Assembly (NCBI GenBank): GCA_045649455.1
Contig: JAZRPV010000056.1
Coordinates: 1-20,328 of the forward strand
Reading direction: 5' to 3'
DNA length: 20,328 bases
Source of the DNA: JAEDES01 sp045649455
GTDB taxonomy: Bacteria; Bacillota_I; Bacilli_A; RF39; UBA660
Part shown: one piece after another, positions 7,308 through 14,071 of the stretch
Layout: every line of letters starts with the position of its first letter
How positions within the stretch are numbered: position 1 is the first letter of the stretch
The notes under the pieces: model-generated
Databases searched by the model: none
The model's input: the letters and a program-made list of their open reading frames with translations, nothing else
Told to the model about the DNA's origin: nothing
Translations under genes and position numbers: made by a program

Positions 7308-8539
7308 TGGGAAGAAAATGGAGAAAACTTGATAATACTGCAAAAATATTTTCTATGGAAGATTATACAAATAATAATACATTTAGATTATCTGTTGTCT
7401 TAAAAGAAAAAATTAATCCAAGTTATTTAAAAGATGCTGTTATTAGAACTTTAATTGATTATCCAAGTTATAAAGTAAGAATAAGAGCAGGTTTCTTTTG
7501 GAATTATTTTGAGAAGAATGATAATGATGTAATTATTGAAGAAGAAACAGAAATGCCTTGTCAAAGTATTAATTTTGTTATGAACAATGATTATTTGTTT
7601 AAAGTAACTTATTTTGATAAAAAGATAAATGTAGATATGTGTCATATGCTTACTGATGGTATGGGTGGAACTATATTTATAAAAAGTATTATTTATAATT
7701 ATTTAAATATTGTTAAAGATATGGATTTAAAAGTAGAAGATAAATATTATGATGCTGGATATGGAAGAGATCAATATTTAAGAAGATATGATAAAAGTAT
7801 GTTTTCTGTTGATAAGAGTAAACATATATTTTTAATAAAAGATAAATATGATATTAATGTTAATAAAACATATCATTATATTATAGACGTAGATTTATTT
7901 AAGAGTGTTAGTAAGAAATATGGAGTATCTATTACTGTGTTACTTACAACATTATATGTAATGGCTTTATATAATACAGTTTATGATAAAAATAGTAATA
8001 AAGATATTTATATAAATGTACCTGTTGATATGAGAAAACATTTTAATGTATATGCTTTTTCTAATTTTTTTACTTGTATGGATATAAAGAGTAATGTTAA
8101 TATAGGAGAGGTTAGTTTTGATAAGATACTTAACCAAATAAAAGGAGAATTTGCTAATAAACTTAAGATAGAAAATTTAAAGGGATATTTAAGTAGAGAT
8201 GTTAAATTAGGAAATAATGTTGCAATTAGATTAGTACCTTTATTTATTAAGAAACCTGTTATGAAAGTATTAGAAAAAGTAGTTAGAAGAAGTACTACTA
8301 CTATGTCTAATATTGGACCTTTTAAGGTTGATGAAAGATATGAAAAATATATTGATAATGTATTAGTAGTAGTTAATCCTGGTAATATACAAAAAGTTAA
8401 ATGTACAGTTTGTTCTTATAAGAATAAACTTAATGTTACTATTAATAGTAATTTAATAGATGATAAATTTGAATTAGAATTTAATAGGTTATTAGAAGAG
8501 TATATTGGTAAAATAAAAGTAGAGAGTAATGTTAATTAG
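7307..8539 (+). CDS. HxxxDG acyltransferase (condensation/alcohol acetyltransferase-like)
   Basis: A 410-residue protein of the CoA-dependent acyltransferase fold shared by chloramphenicol acetyltransferase, alcohol acetyltransferases and NRPS condensation domains. The key motif is HMLTDG (113-118), with His113 as general base and Asp117 structural. A second conserved patch, INVPVDMRKHF, lies in the second half, and the MSNIGPF segment near residue 344 resembles the late conserved S-N-x-G motif of these enzymes. No membrane segment is present. Its start overlaps the esterase stop by one base, so an acyl group is probably added by this enzyme and removed by the esterase, or the reverse. Acceptor and donor are unknown. 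I recall similar esterase/acyltransferase pairs in gut Bacillota but cannot verify that here. Confidence 0.85.
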   Translation: MGRKWRKLDNTAKIFSMEDYTNNNTFRLSVVLKEKINPSYLKDAVIRTLIDYPSYKVRIRAGFFWNYFEKNDNDVIIEEETEMPCQSINFVMNNDYLFKVTYFDKKINVDMCHMLTDGMGGTIFIKSIIYNYLNIVKDMDLKVEDKYYDAGYGRDQYLRRYDKSMFSVDKSKHIFLIKDKYDINVNKTYHYIIDVDLFKSVSKKYGVSITVLLTTLYVMALYNTVYDKNSNKDIYINVPVDMRKHFNVYAFSNFFTCMDIKSNVNIGEVSFDKILNQIKGEFANKLKIENLKGYLSRDVKLGNNVAIRLVPLFIKKPVMKVLEKVVRRSTTTMSNIGPFKVDERYEKYIDNVLVVVNPGNIQKVKCTVCSYKNKLNVTINSNLIDDKFELEFNRLLEEYIGKIKVESNVN

Positions 8540-8547
8540 AGGTGAAT

Positions 8548-8697
8548 ATGTTATACCCAAAATCATATAAAAAGAAAAAAAGAAAAGTTGTTAAAGAACA
8601 ATTTAAAGTGATAAAGTCTGATACTAAAAGTTTTTTTAAATCATTTAAAAGTTTTAAAGAGTTTATTAGATATTTAAGTAAGAAATTTCATTTTTAA
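8548..8697 (+). CDS. Small basic Lys/Phe-rich peptide
   Basis: A 49-residue frame that starts behind AGAGGTGA, eight bases after the acyltransferase stop. It is extremely basic: about one third Lys/Arg, including a run KKKKRK at 8-13, with a Phe-rich repeat-like core FFKSFKSFKEF (29-39). The pattern suggests an amphipathic, membrane- or nucleic-acid-binding helix. The ribosome binding site and tight spacing argue for real translation; otherwise a short Lys/Phe composition can arise by chance in AT-rich DNA. It could be the acylation target of the preceding enzyme, a toxin-like peptide, or a membrane tether; no evidence separates these. Confidence 0.6.
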   Translation: MLYPKSYKKKKRKVVKEQFKVIKSDTKSFFKSFKSFKEFIRYLSKKFHF

Positions 8698-8718
8698 ATT
8701 AGTTGGTAGGAGGTTCTT

Positions 8719-9276
8719 ATGGAGTTAGTTGATATTGATAAAGAGATACATGCTTGTAGTAAGTGTATGGATATGATTGAGAAATTTCCTAATAGTAAGA
8801 CAGTGTCTATTGGATGTGATAATCGTATTGTTATATTAGGTGAAGCTCCTGCTAATAATGGATGGCGTAAGAGTGGTGTTGCTTGGTATGATGTTAATCA
8901 TAAACTTTTACCATCTGGAGTGGTTATGCAAAGATTGCTAGATATAGTTAATATTAAATTAGAAGATATTTATTTTTTAGAAGCTATTAAATGTTATCCT
9001 GTAGATAGAAAATTTCTTAATAAATGTAGTTTGAATTGTAGAGGTTTTTTATTTAAACAATTAGAAGTAATTAAACCTAAAGTAATTCTTTCTTTAGGAG
9101 ATGCTGCTACTAAGAGTGTACTAGATATAAAATATTCTAAATTTAGTGAGGTTGTTGGGAAGAGATTTTTAGTTAATGATATGACTATTATTCCTATATA
9201 TCATCCATCTCCAATTAATCCTAAAAGTTATAGTGGTAATGTAGATATATTTAGAGAGTTAGGTGATTTATTATGA
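8719..9276 (+). CDS. Uracil-DNA glycosylase superfamily protein, family 4-like
   Basis: A 185-residue DNA repair enzyme of the UDG superfamily, close to the usual 190-200 residues of the iron-sulfur family 4. Motif 1 is GEAPANNG (41-48), close to the family GEAPG. The second catalytic motif is HPSP (162-165). Cys13 and Cys16 form C-x-x-C, and Cys92 with Cys107 (or Cys103) are spaced like the other two [4Fe-4S] ligands, so a cluster is likely. KPKVILSLGDAATKSVL is the conserved helix before the final motif. The expected reaction is excision of uracil from deaminated DNA. Its stop overlaps the Nudix start by four bases (ATGA), so repair and nucleotide clean-up are coupled. The TGA stop here shows that TGA is not a Trp codon. 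Confidence 0.9.
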   Translation: MELVDIDKEIHACSKCMDMIEKFPNSKTVSIGCDNRIVILGEAPANNGWRKSGVAWYDVNHKLLPSGVVMQRLLDIVNIKLEDIYFLEAIKCYPVDRKFLNKCSLNCRGFLFKQLEVIKPKVILSLGDAATKSVLDIKYSKFSEVVGKRFLVNDMTIIPIYHPSPINPKSYSGNVDIFRELGDLL

Positions 9277-9674
9277 AAAGAATGAATGTTATTGTAGTAT
9301 TTGATAAAGAGTTAAAGAATGTATTAATGTGTAAGAGAACAAAAGAACCATATAAAGGACTTTATAATTTAGTTGGTGGTAAGATCGAAGATGATAATTC
9401 ATTAGAAGAAGCATATCGTGAATTAGAAGAAGAAACTGCAATTAGTAAGAAAGATATTTCTATTGAACATTTTATGGATCTTACTTATATAAAATGGGAT
9501 ATGGAATTAGAAGTTTATTATGGTGTATTAAAACATGATGTTACCTTAGTAGAAGAAGTTAATAAATTAGAATGGATTAGTTTAGAAGAAAATTTCTTTG
9601 ATATGAATAAATTTGCTGGAGAAGGAAATATTGGTCATATGATTAAAGAAATTATGATTGATATGGAGAAGTAA
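9273..9674 (+). CDS. Nudix hydrolase (MutT/8-oxo-dGTPase-like)
   Basis: A 133-residue Nudix-fold pyrophosphohydrolase. The Nudix box spans about residues 35-57: GGKIEDDNS, then YRELEEETAI, with the metal-binding REL-EE core intact at 49-54. Two positions deviate: the first conserved Glu is Asp or displaced by a one-residue deletion, and the usual Gly after EET is Ala. The opening strand, FDKELKNVLMCKRTKEPYKGLYNLVGG, resembles Bacillota proteins annotated 8-oxo-dGTP diphosphatase. Such an enzyme would remove damaged dNTPs, which fits its overlap with the glycosylase gene. Substrate is inferred; other nucleoside diphosphate derivatives are possible. Confidence 0.9.
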   Translation: MKRMNVIVVFDKELKNVLMCKRTKEPYKGLYNLVGGKIEDDNSLEEAYRELEEETAISKKDISIEHFMDLTYIKWDMELEVYYGVLKHDVTLVEEVNKLEWISLEENFFDMNKFAGEGNIGHMIKEIMIDMEK

Positions 9675-9675
9675 A

Positions 9676-10140
9676 ATGATAAGATTAGATAAAGTTTTAT
9701 TAGAAGAAAAAGAATTATTATTTAGATTATTACAATTTGCTTTATATGATGGTAGTTTATATAATACTAATAAAATAGGAGAAGATGGATTATTTCCTTA
9801 TAAATGGTTTGATAATTATTTTACTGATGATGATAGAGATGCTTTCTTTATTAGAGAAGATGATAAGATAGTTGGATTTGTAATGATTAATCAATTTATG
9901 AAGAAATGTGATAATGGTCATAGTGTTGCAGAGTTTTTAGTACTTCCTGAATATAGAAGAAATCATATAGGTAAAAAAGTAGCTTATTTAGTATTTGAAA
10001 TGTTCCCTGGAAATTGGGAAGTAGAACCGATAGAAGAAAGTAATGAAGCATGTCGTTTTTGGGAAAATGTTGTTGTAAATTATACTAATAATAAATTTAG
10101 TTTTTCTGATGGTATATATGTATTTAAAAATCACTCTTAG
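9676..10140 (+). CDS. GNAT family N-acetyltransferase
   Basis: A 154-residue GNAT acetyltransferase that transfers an acetyl group from acetyl-CoA to an unknown amine. The acetyl-CoA pyrophosphate loop is RRNHIGK (94-100), preceded by the strand SVAEFLVLPEY and followed by helix KKVAYLVFEMF. A later ESNEACRFWENV segment is motif B. The ATG at 9676 is preferred over an upstream in-frame TTG at 9658 because it follows GGAGAAG at the right distance and begins just after the Nudix stop. It ends the glycosylase/Nudix operon, with the terminator stem starting inside its last codons. Confidence 0.9.
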   Translation: MIRLDKVLLEEKELLFRLLQFALYDGSLYNTNKIGEDGLFPYKWFDNYFTDDDRDAFFIREDDKIVGFVMINQFMKKCDNGHSVAEFLVLPEYRRNHIGKKVAYLVFEMFPGNWEVEPIEESNEACRFWENVVVNYTNNKFSFSDGIYVFKNHS

Positions 10141-10151
10141 GAGTGTTTTTT
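10132..10151 (+). terminator. Terminator after the glycosylase/Nudix/GNAT operon
   Basis: CACTC (10132-10136) pairs with GAGTG (10141-10145) around TTAG, the loop carrying the stop codon, followed by six T residues. The stem is only five pairs, so it may be leaky. Confidence 0.75.
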
Positions 10152-10192
10152 ATTTGAAAAATAATATTTTATTAGGAAAAATTAAGTACTTA

Positions 10193-10201
10193 TGTTATAA
10201 T
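10193..10201 (+). promoter_or_regulatory. Extended -10 promoter of the VTC/DUF4956 pair
   Basis: The sequence is TGTTATAAT, with no convincing -35. The predicted start near 10208 leaves a leader of about 27 bases before the ATG at 10235. Confidence 0.6.
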
Positions 10202-10205
10202 AAAA

Positions 10206-10227
10206 CCTGTCAGTTGAATTGTACAGG
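10206..10227 (+). promoter_or_regulatory. Possible hairpin covering the VTC gene ribosome binding site
   Basis: CCTGT (10206-10210) can pair with ACAGG (10223-10227), and the second arm runs into the AGGAG ribosome binding site (10225-10229). Formation would partly hide the site. The predicted transcript start is close to the first arm, so the structure depends on exactly where transcription begins. Confidence 0.3.
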
Positions 10228-10234
10228 AGTAGAT

Positions 10235-10930
10235 ATGGCTAATGATATATTTAGAAGAGTAGAGAAAAAATATTTATTAACTAGAGATGATTATGAATCA
10301 TTGATGGATAGAATATGGTTTTATATTAAAGAAGATACTTATTATAAAAGTAATATTTCTAATATATATTATGATAGTTGTGATAATGAATTAATTATAA
10401 ATTCAATTGATAAACCTGTATTTAAAGAAAAAGTGAGAGTTAGAAGTTATGTTACTCCTAAGAATGATAATGATGAAGTGTTCTTAGAAATTAAGCGTAA
10501 GTTTAAAGGAGTAGTAGGGAAAAGAAGAGTAAAACTAACTTTAAAAGAGTTTTATGATTTTGTAGATAATAGAAAATATAAAGATAGTCAGATATTTAGA
10601 GAATTACATTATATATTTGATTTTTATAAGTTACAACCAATGATGTTTGTTGGTTATGATAGATTAAGTTATAAAGGTAAAGAAGATGAAAATCTTCGTA
10701 TTACATTTGATTCTAATTTAAGAAGTAGAGTTGATGATCTTAGATTAGAATTAGGTGATCATGGAGAGAAATATTTTGATGAAGACATGTATATTATGGA
10801 GATTAAAACATTAGGGGCTATGCCTTGGTGGTTAGTAGATGCTTTATCAGAATTAAAAATATATCCAAGTTCTTTTTCTAAGATTGGAAAAATATATAGT
10901 AAAAAGTTGGAGGTAGAAAATGTTAAATAG
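10235..10930 (+). CDS. VTC-domain protein (polyphosphate polymerase-like)
   Basis: A 231-residue protein of the VTC tunnel-fold family, related to the catalytic domain of yeast Vtc4, which makes polyphosphate from ATP. The charged tunnel pattern is present: RRVEKKYLL (7-15), KEKVRVRSY (64-72), FLEIKRK (83-89), KRRVK (96-100), YDRLSY (141-146), ITFDSNLRSR (156-165), IMEIKT (188-193), and the late SSFSKIGK (212-219). No membrane segment is present, so it acts on the cytoplasmic face. The start is ATG 10235 after ACAGGAG; a longer in-frame extension runs back into the preceding gene and is rejected. It overlaps the DUF4956 gene by 11 bases, the standard bacterial partner. Polyphosphate synthesis by bacterial VTC proteins is inferred, not shown here. 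Confidence 0.92.
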   Translation: MANDIFRRVEKKYLLTRDDYESLMDRIWFYIKEDTYYKSNISNIYYDSCDNELIINSIDKPVFKEKVRVRSYVTPKNDNDEVFLEIKRKFKGVVGKRRVKLTLKEFYDFVDNRKYKDSQIFRELHYIFDFYKLQPMMFVGYDRLSYKGKEDENLRITFDSNLRSRVDDLRLELGDHGEKYFDEDMYIMEIKTLGAMPWWLVDALSELKIYPSSFSKIGKIYSKKLEVENVK

Positions 10931-11591
10931 TATTTTTAATGGGACAAGTAGTTCTATCGAATTTACATCTATAATGATTGGGATTACATGTTCTATTGTA
11001 TTAGGATTAATAGTTGCATTTACTTATAGATCTACTGGTAAATATAGTAAGAATTTTTTAATAACATTAACAATGCTACCAATGTTAGTAGAAGCAGTAA
11101 TTATAATGGTTAATGGTAATTTAGGAACTTCTGTTGCAATACTTGGTGCATTTAGTTTAGTTAAATTTAGAAGTTTACCTGGAACATCAAAAGAAATATT
11201 ATGTGTGTTTTTTTCAATGACAATTGGACTTGCTTGTGGAATGGGACATGTATTTTATGCAGGTATTGTCACTTTAATTGGATGTTTCTTAATAATTATT
11301 TTAAGTAAAATTAATGTGTTTGAGTTTAATGGTTCAGTTAAACAATTAAAAATTATTATGCCTGAAAATTTAGATTATACAGATGTATTTAATGATATAT
11401 TTAAGAAATATACTAAGAAGGCTGATTTAGATAAAGTTAAAACAACTAATATGGGAAGTTTATTTGAACTTACTTATAGAGTTACATTAAAACCAAAAAC
11501 AAATGAAAAGAAATTTATTGATGATTTACGAATAAGAAATGGAAATTTAAAAGTAGTATTATCACAAGGATTAGAGGATAAAGATTTATAG
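10920..11591 (+). CDS. DUF4956 membrane protein
   Basis: A 223-residue membrane protein of the DUF4956 family. Four hydrophobic segments (about 17-36, 46-66, 93-107 and 109-128) are followed by a soluble C-terminal domain of about 90 residues with a ferredoxin-like alternation of strands and helices. The hallmark GAFSLVKFRSLPGTSKEI (76-93) lies in a loop between helices 2 and 3. The family is frequently encoded next to VTC-domain proteins, as here with an 11-base overlap, so the two probably form a membrane-bound complex. Whether it translocates product or anchors the enzyme is unknown. A strong terminator closes the pair. Confidence 0.93.
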   Translation: MLNSIFNGTSSSIEFTSIMIGITCSIVLGLIVAFTYRSTGKYSKNFLITLTMLPMLVEAVIIMVNGNLGTSVAILGAFSLVKFRSLPGTSKEILCVFFSMTIGLACGMGHVFYAGIVTLIGCFLIIILSKINVFEFNGSVKQLKIIMPENLDYTDVFNDIFKKYTKKADLDKVKTTNMGSLFELTYRVTLKPKTNEKKFIDDLRIRNGNLKVVLSQGLEDKDL

Positions 11592-11614
11592 ACAACTGAG
11601 GTTGTCTTTTTTTT
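11591..11614 (+). terminator. Terminator after the VTC/DUF4956 pair
   Basis: GACAAC (11591-11596) pairs with GTTGTC (11601-11606) around TGAG, followed by eight T residues. The stem starts on the last base of the TAG stop codon. The identical stem recurs at 16150. Confidence 0.9.
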
Positions 11615-11622
11615 GTGTTTTT

Positions 11623-11631
11623 TGTTATAAT
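11623..11631 (+). promoter_or_regulatory. Extended -10 promoter of the deaminase-like operon
   Basis: TGTTATAAT begins only 9 bases after the previous terminator T-run. A poor -35 candidate, TTGTCT (11602-11607), would lie inside the terminator stem. The predicted start near 11638 gives a leader of about 16 bases including AGGTG. Confidence 0.6.
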
Positions 11632-11653
11632 TAAATAAGATAGGTGTATAGAT

Positions 11654-13153
11654 ATGGTAAATAATTTTGGTGAGAAAATTTATACTGTTCCCATTAATGA
11701 TCAAGGACTTAATTTGTATGTTAGATTGGGTGATGATAAAGTAACATTTGGTTATGACCAAAATGTTAATTTTTTGATGCCTGTTACTAAGGTTGTTGAA
11801 GAAGAGGGAAATATAAATGTATATTTATTTACTAAGAAATTAATTGAAATTAAAGATGGAATTATTCAACATATGAATCATATTACTTCTACTGAACTTA
11901 GAAATATAAGTATGATGTTAGATGGAATTGATGATGGTACTTATACTAATAATGAAGCTCATTTTAGAAGAAAAGTAAATGTAGATGGAGAAAGTACTAA
12001 GACTGAGTTACATACTCATTTGATAGAGATTCTTGATTCTAAAAGATTTTTAGATTTAGTAGAAAGATTTAATGGATATGTTAGGTTGAATGAACAAGGT
12101 ATGTTTGATTTTAGAAGTGGTAATGCTTTTACTATTGGAGAGATTAAAAATTTACCTGGACTTTATGATTTAGTTTTAAGTCAATTAGAAATACCTATTA
12201 CAAGAGCGGGTAGCTTTGAAGAATTAGAAGTAAAAGTTGCCAATAGAACAAGATTGTTATTAGATGTTGCAGATACATTTGGTAATGAAAGAGGACTAGG
12301 TGATATGTTAGAAGCTAGAATTTTAGTTACTAAAGTATTACTTAGAGATTCATTATGTTTCTTAAGAGATAATGATGTTAAATATGTAGAAGTTAGTCAT
12401 TCTAATATAAAACTTATTAAAGGAATATTAGATAGTTTAGATGATACTTTTTATAATGATATAGATGGTATTGATTTTAAGTTTTTAGCAAGTTCTAGTA
12501 GATTAAGACCTGCTAGAGATTTTAGACAAAGTTCTAGACATTTAGATGAAGCATTAGAGAGTGGTCATATAATTGGGTTTGATTTAATGGGACTTGAAAA
12601 TAGATTTAGTAGTGCTGATTTAGATGATAGTTATAAAGATTCTATTTATAATAAATTATTACCAATGGTTGGAGTATTAAATAAATATGATAAAAGTGTA
12701 TTAAGACTTCATTCAGGAGAGTTTGCCAATACGGAGACTAATACAGAAAATATATTAGAAACATTAGTTAGAATTTGTAATGATTTAGGTATTAATATAC
12801 CTCCACCAGAAGTTAGAGTTGGACATGGATTACATATAGAAGAAAATAAAAGATTAGTAGATTTACTTAGATTATTTGATTGTATAGTAGAAGTTAATGC
12901 TAGTAGTAATTTTGCTTTAGGACATGTTAAAGATTTAAGAGAAATACCATATCAATTTTATTTAGATAATGGTATTAGAGTTGTTTTAAGTACTGATGGA
13001 GGCGGATTCTATAGTACAAGTAATGGACAAGAAAAAATGATTGCATCTACTTTTGTGGATGTAGAAGATTTAGAAAAGATTTTAGAGAGTGATAGAGATA
13101 TTTACTCAAGAAAGGCAGGGGAAGTTATTCATGAAAAAAGAGTCGGAAGATAA
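11654..13153 (+). CDS. Adenosine/AMP-deaminase-fold metal hydrolase with altered active site
   Basis: A 499-residue TIM-barrel protein of the adenosine deaminase superfamily. After an N-terminal region of about 115 residues with no recognised motif come ELHTHL (118-123, His120 and His122 as zinc ligands), GFDLMGLE (308-315), LRLHSGEF (350-357, with the His353 and Glu356 positions of the HAGE motif), VRVGHGLH (387-394, His391), VEVNASSN (412-419) and LSTDGGG (445-451). Zinc ligand Asp448 is kept, but the next Asp, which in adenosine deaminase binds purine N7, is Gly449. The metal site therefore looks intact while purine recognition may have changed. True bacterial Add is about 330-340 residues; this is much longer, both at the N terminus and between the first and second His groups. 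Its end overlaps the next gene by 23 bases. Substrate is unknown. Confidence 0.85.
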   Translation: MVNNFGEKIYTVPINDQGLNLYVRLGDDKVTFGYDQNVNFLMPVTKVVEEEGNINVYLFTKKLIEIKDGIIQHMNHITSTELRNISMMLDGIDDGTYTNNEAHFRRKVNVDGESTKTELHTHLIEILDSKRFLDLVERFNGYVRLNEQGMFDFRSGNAFTIGEIKNLPGLYDLVLSQLEIPITRAGSFEELEVKVANRTRLLLDVADTFGNERGLGDMLEARILVTKVLLRDSLCFLRDNDVKYVEVSHSNIKLIKGILDSLDDTFYNDIDGIDFKFLASSSRLRPARDFRQSSRHLDEALESGHIIGFDLMGLENRFSSADLDDSYKDSIYNKLLPMVGVLNKYDKSVLRLHSGEFANTETNTENILETLVRICNDLGINIPPPEVRVGHGLHIEENKRLVDLLRLFDCIVEVNASSNFALGHVKDLREIPYQFYLDNGIRVVLSTDGGGFYSTSNGQEKMIASTFVDVEDLEKILESDRDIYSRKAGEVIHEKRVGR

Positions 13154-13658
13154 GTTTGTTGAAATTATACATAGAGATGGAAATGACGATATAATTAAAA
13201 GTCAAATTCCACCAGAGTTTCAAGATGAAGTTTTAAATTATACAATTAATGGGGAATTATTAGATAGTAGAGGGAAAGTATTATATGATTTAACTGCTAT
13301 TAGAATTCATATGATAGATTTTGGTTTTGATGATTTTGATAAAGATGTTTATGATTATGTACAGGATCAAATTGAAAAGACTAGAGAAGATATAGATGAT
13401 GGTAAAGATTTAGAAGCAGCTGCAAGAGTTATATGTATGCAGTTGGTACTTGGTATTGAAGTTCATATGGCAAGTGTGGTTAGTGAAATAAGAAATGGAA
13501 AAGTTGCTTTACCAGAAGAATTTAATTCAGATGTTGTTAAAAGAGTTATTAGTGAAAGATTATTAAATGAAGAAGATGAAAATAGAAATTTATTAGATGA
13601 TAAGACATTTAATCCAGGTGGAGAAGATGCAATGAGATTGTTTAGGGGGAAGAAGTAA
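13131..13658 (+). CDS. Hypothetical acidic protein in the deaminase-like operon
   Basis: A 175-residue soluble protein that I do not recognise. I chose the ATG at 13131 because AGGGGAAG precedes it at the proper distance; an in-frame extension upstream (to 13089) lies within the deaminase-like gene and has no such site. It is strongly acidic. An N-terminal part of about 50 residues contains SQIPPEFQDEV and NGELLDSRGKVLYDLTA, followed by long predicted helices (about 65-155) and a basic C-terminal end LFRGKK. Overlaps of 23 bases with the upstream gene and one base with the downstream gene (TAATG) imply coupled translation of three proteins and possibly a complex. Confidence 0.85.
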   Translation: MKKESEDKFVEIIHRDGNDDIIKSQIPPEFQDEVLNYTINGELLDSRGKVLYDLTAIRIHMIDFGFDDFDKDVYDYVQDQIEKTREDIDDGKDLEAAARVICMQLVLGIEVHMASVVSEIRNGKVALPEEFNSDVVKRVISERLLNEEDENRNLLDDKTFNPGGEDAMRLFRGKK

Positions 13659-14041
13659 TGAAAGAACTTGCGGAAGCACTTAGACGATTTACTAATAACG
13701 AGAATGCTAGAATTATTGATGATTTAGTTAGTTTAATTATTGATAATGAGATTGATGATATAGATGAATTAAAAGAATTAGAAGAGAGTAATTTTATAAA
13801 AGGATTAACTCTTGAGAATAAAGCTAGTCAAGCATATTTAAGTATGATTAAAGATGTTTATAAATTTGATAATATGAATACTTTACAAATAAATAGATTG
13901 GATGATCTAAAAGACTTTTATAATAGTAGTCATAATATAGAAGATAAGATATTATATCTGATTAAAATGTATGATTTATTACATTATCAATTAGCTTTTC
14001 CTTTCTGTGCTTATAGTTTAATTATTAAGTCTAGATTGTAG
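13658..14041 (+). CDS. Hypothetical all-helical protein in the deaminase-like operon
   Basis: A 127-residue protein, predicted almost entirely alpha-helical, with an acidic first half (NEIDDIDELKELEESN, residues 29-44) and a more hydrophobic C-terminal helix (YDLLHYQLAFPFCAYSLIIK). No signal peptide and no confident membrane span. Its ATG shares one base with the previous stop and sits behind TTTAGGGGGA. It is the third and last gene of the coupled set. Its family is unknown to me. It lies where a small partner or adaptor of the deaminase-like protein would be expected, but function cannot be read from sequence. No terminator is evident after it. Confidence 0.82.
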   Translation: MKELAEALRRFTNNENARIIDDLVSLIIDNEIDDIDELKELEESNFIKGLTLENKASQAYLSMIKDVYKFDNMNTLQINRLDDLKDFYNSSHNIEDKILYLIKMYDLLHYQLAFPFCAYSLIIKSRL

Positions 14042-14071
14042 TAATTATTTTATATTAATTGGAGTGATTTT

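Noticed and set aside
7451..7645. Minus-strand open frame opposite the acyltransferase
   Set aside because: It is a short Ile/Tyr-rich frame typical of the AT-rich antisense strand; the sense gene is supported by motif and overlap.
10109..10234. In-frame extension of the VTC gene into the GNAT gene end
   Set aside because: It crosses a terminator and promoter and has no ribosome binding site; the ATG at 10235 has ACAGGAG.
11474..11761. Minus-strand open frame spanning the DUF4956 end and the deaminase start
   Set aside because: It crosses a terminator and promoter of the + strand and has no family resemblance or start signal.
13089..13130. Longer start for the second gene of the deaminase-like operon
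   Set aside because: The internal ATG at 13131 has AGGGGAAG at the right distance and the upstream one has none.
11654..13153. RADAR-type antiphage deaminase (RdrB)
   Set aside because: RdrB is larger and paired with an RdrA ATPase; the neighbours here are two small unknown proteins and the active site differs. The Clp-type ATPase at 16879 is in another transcription unit.
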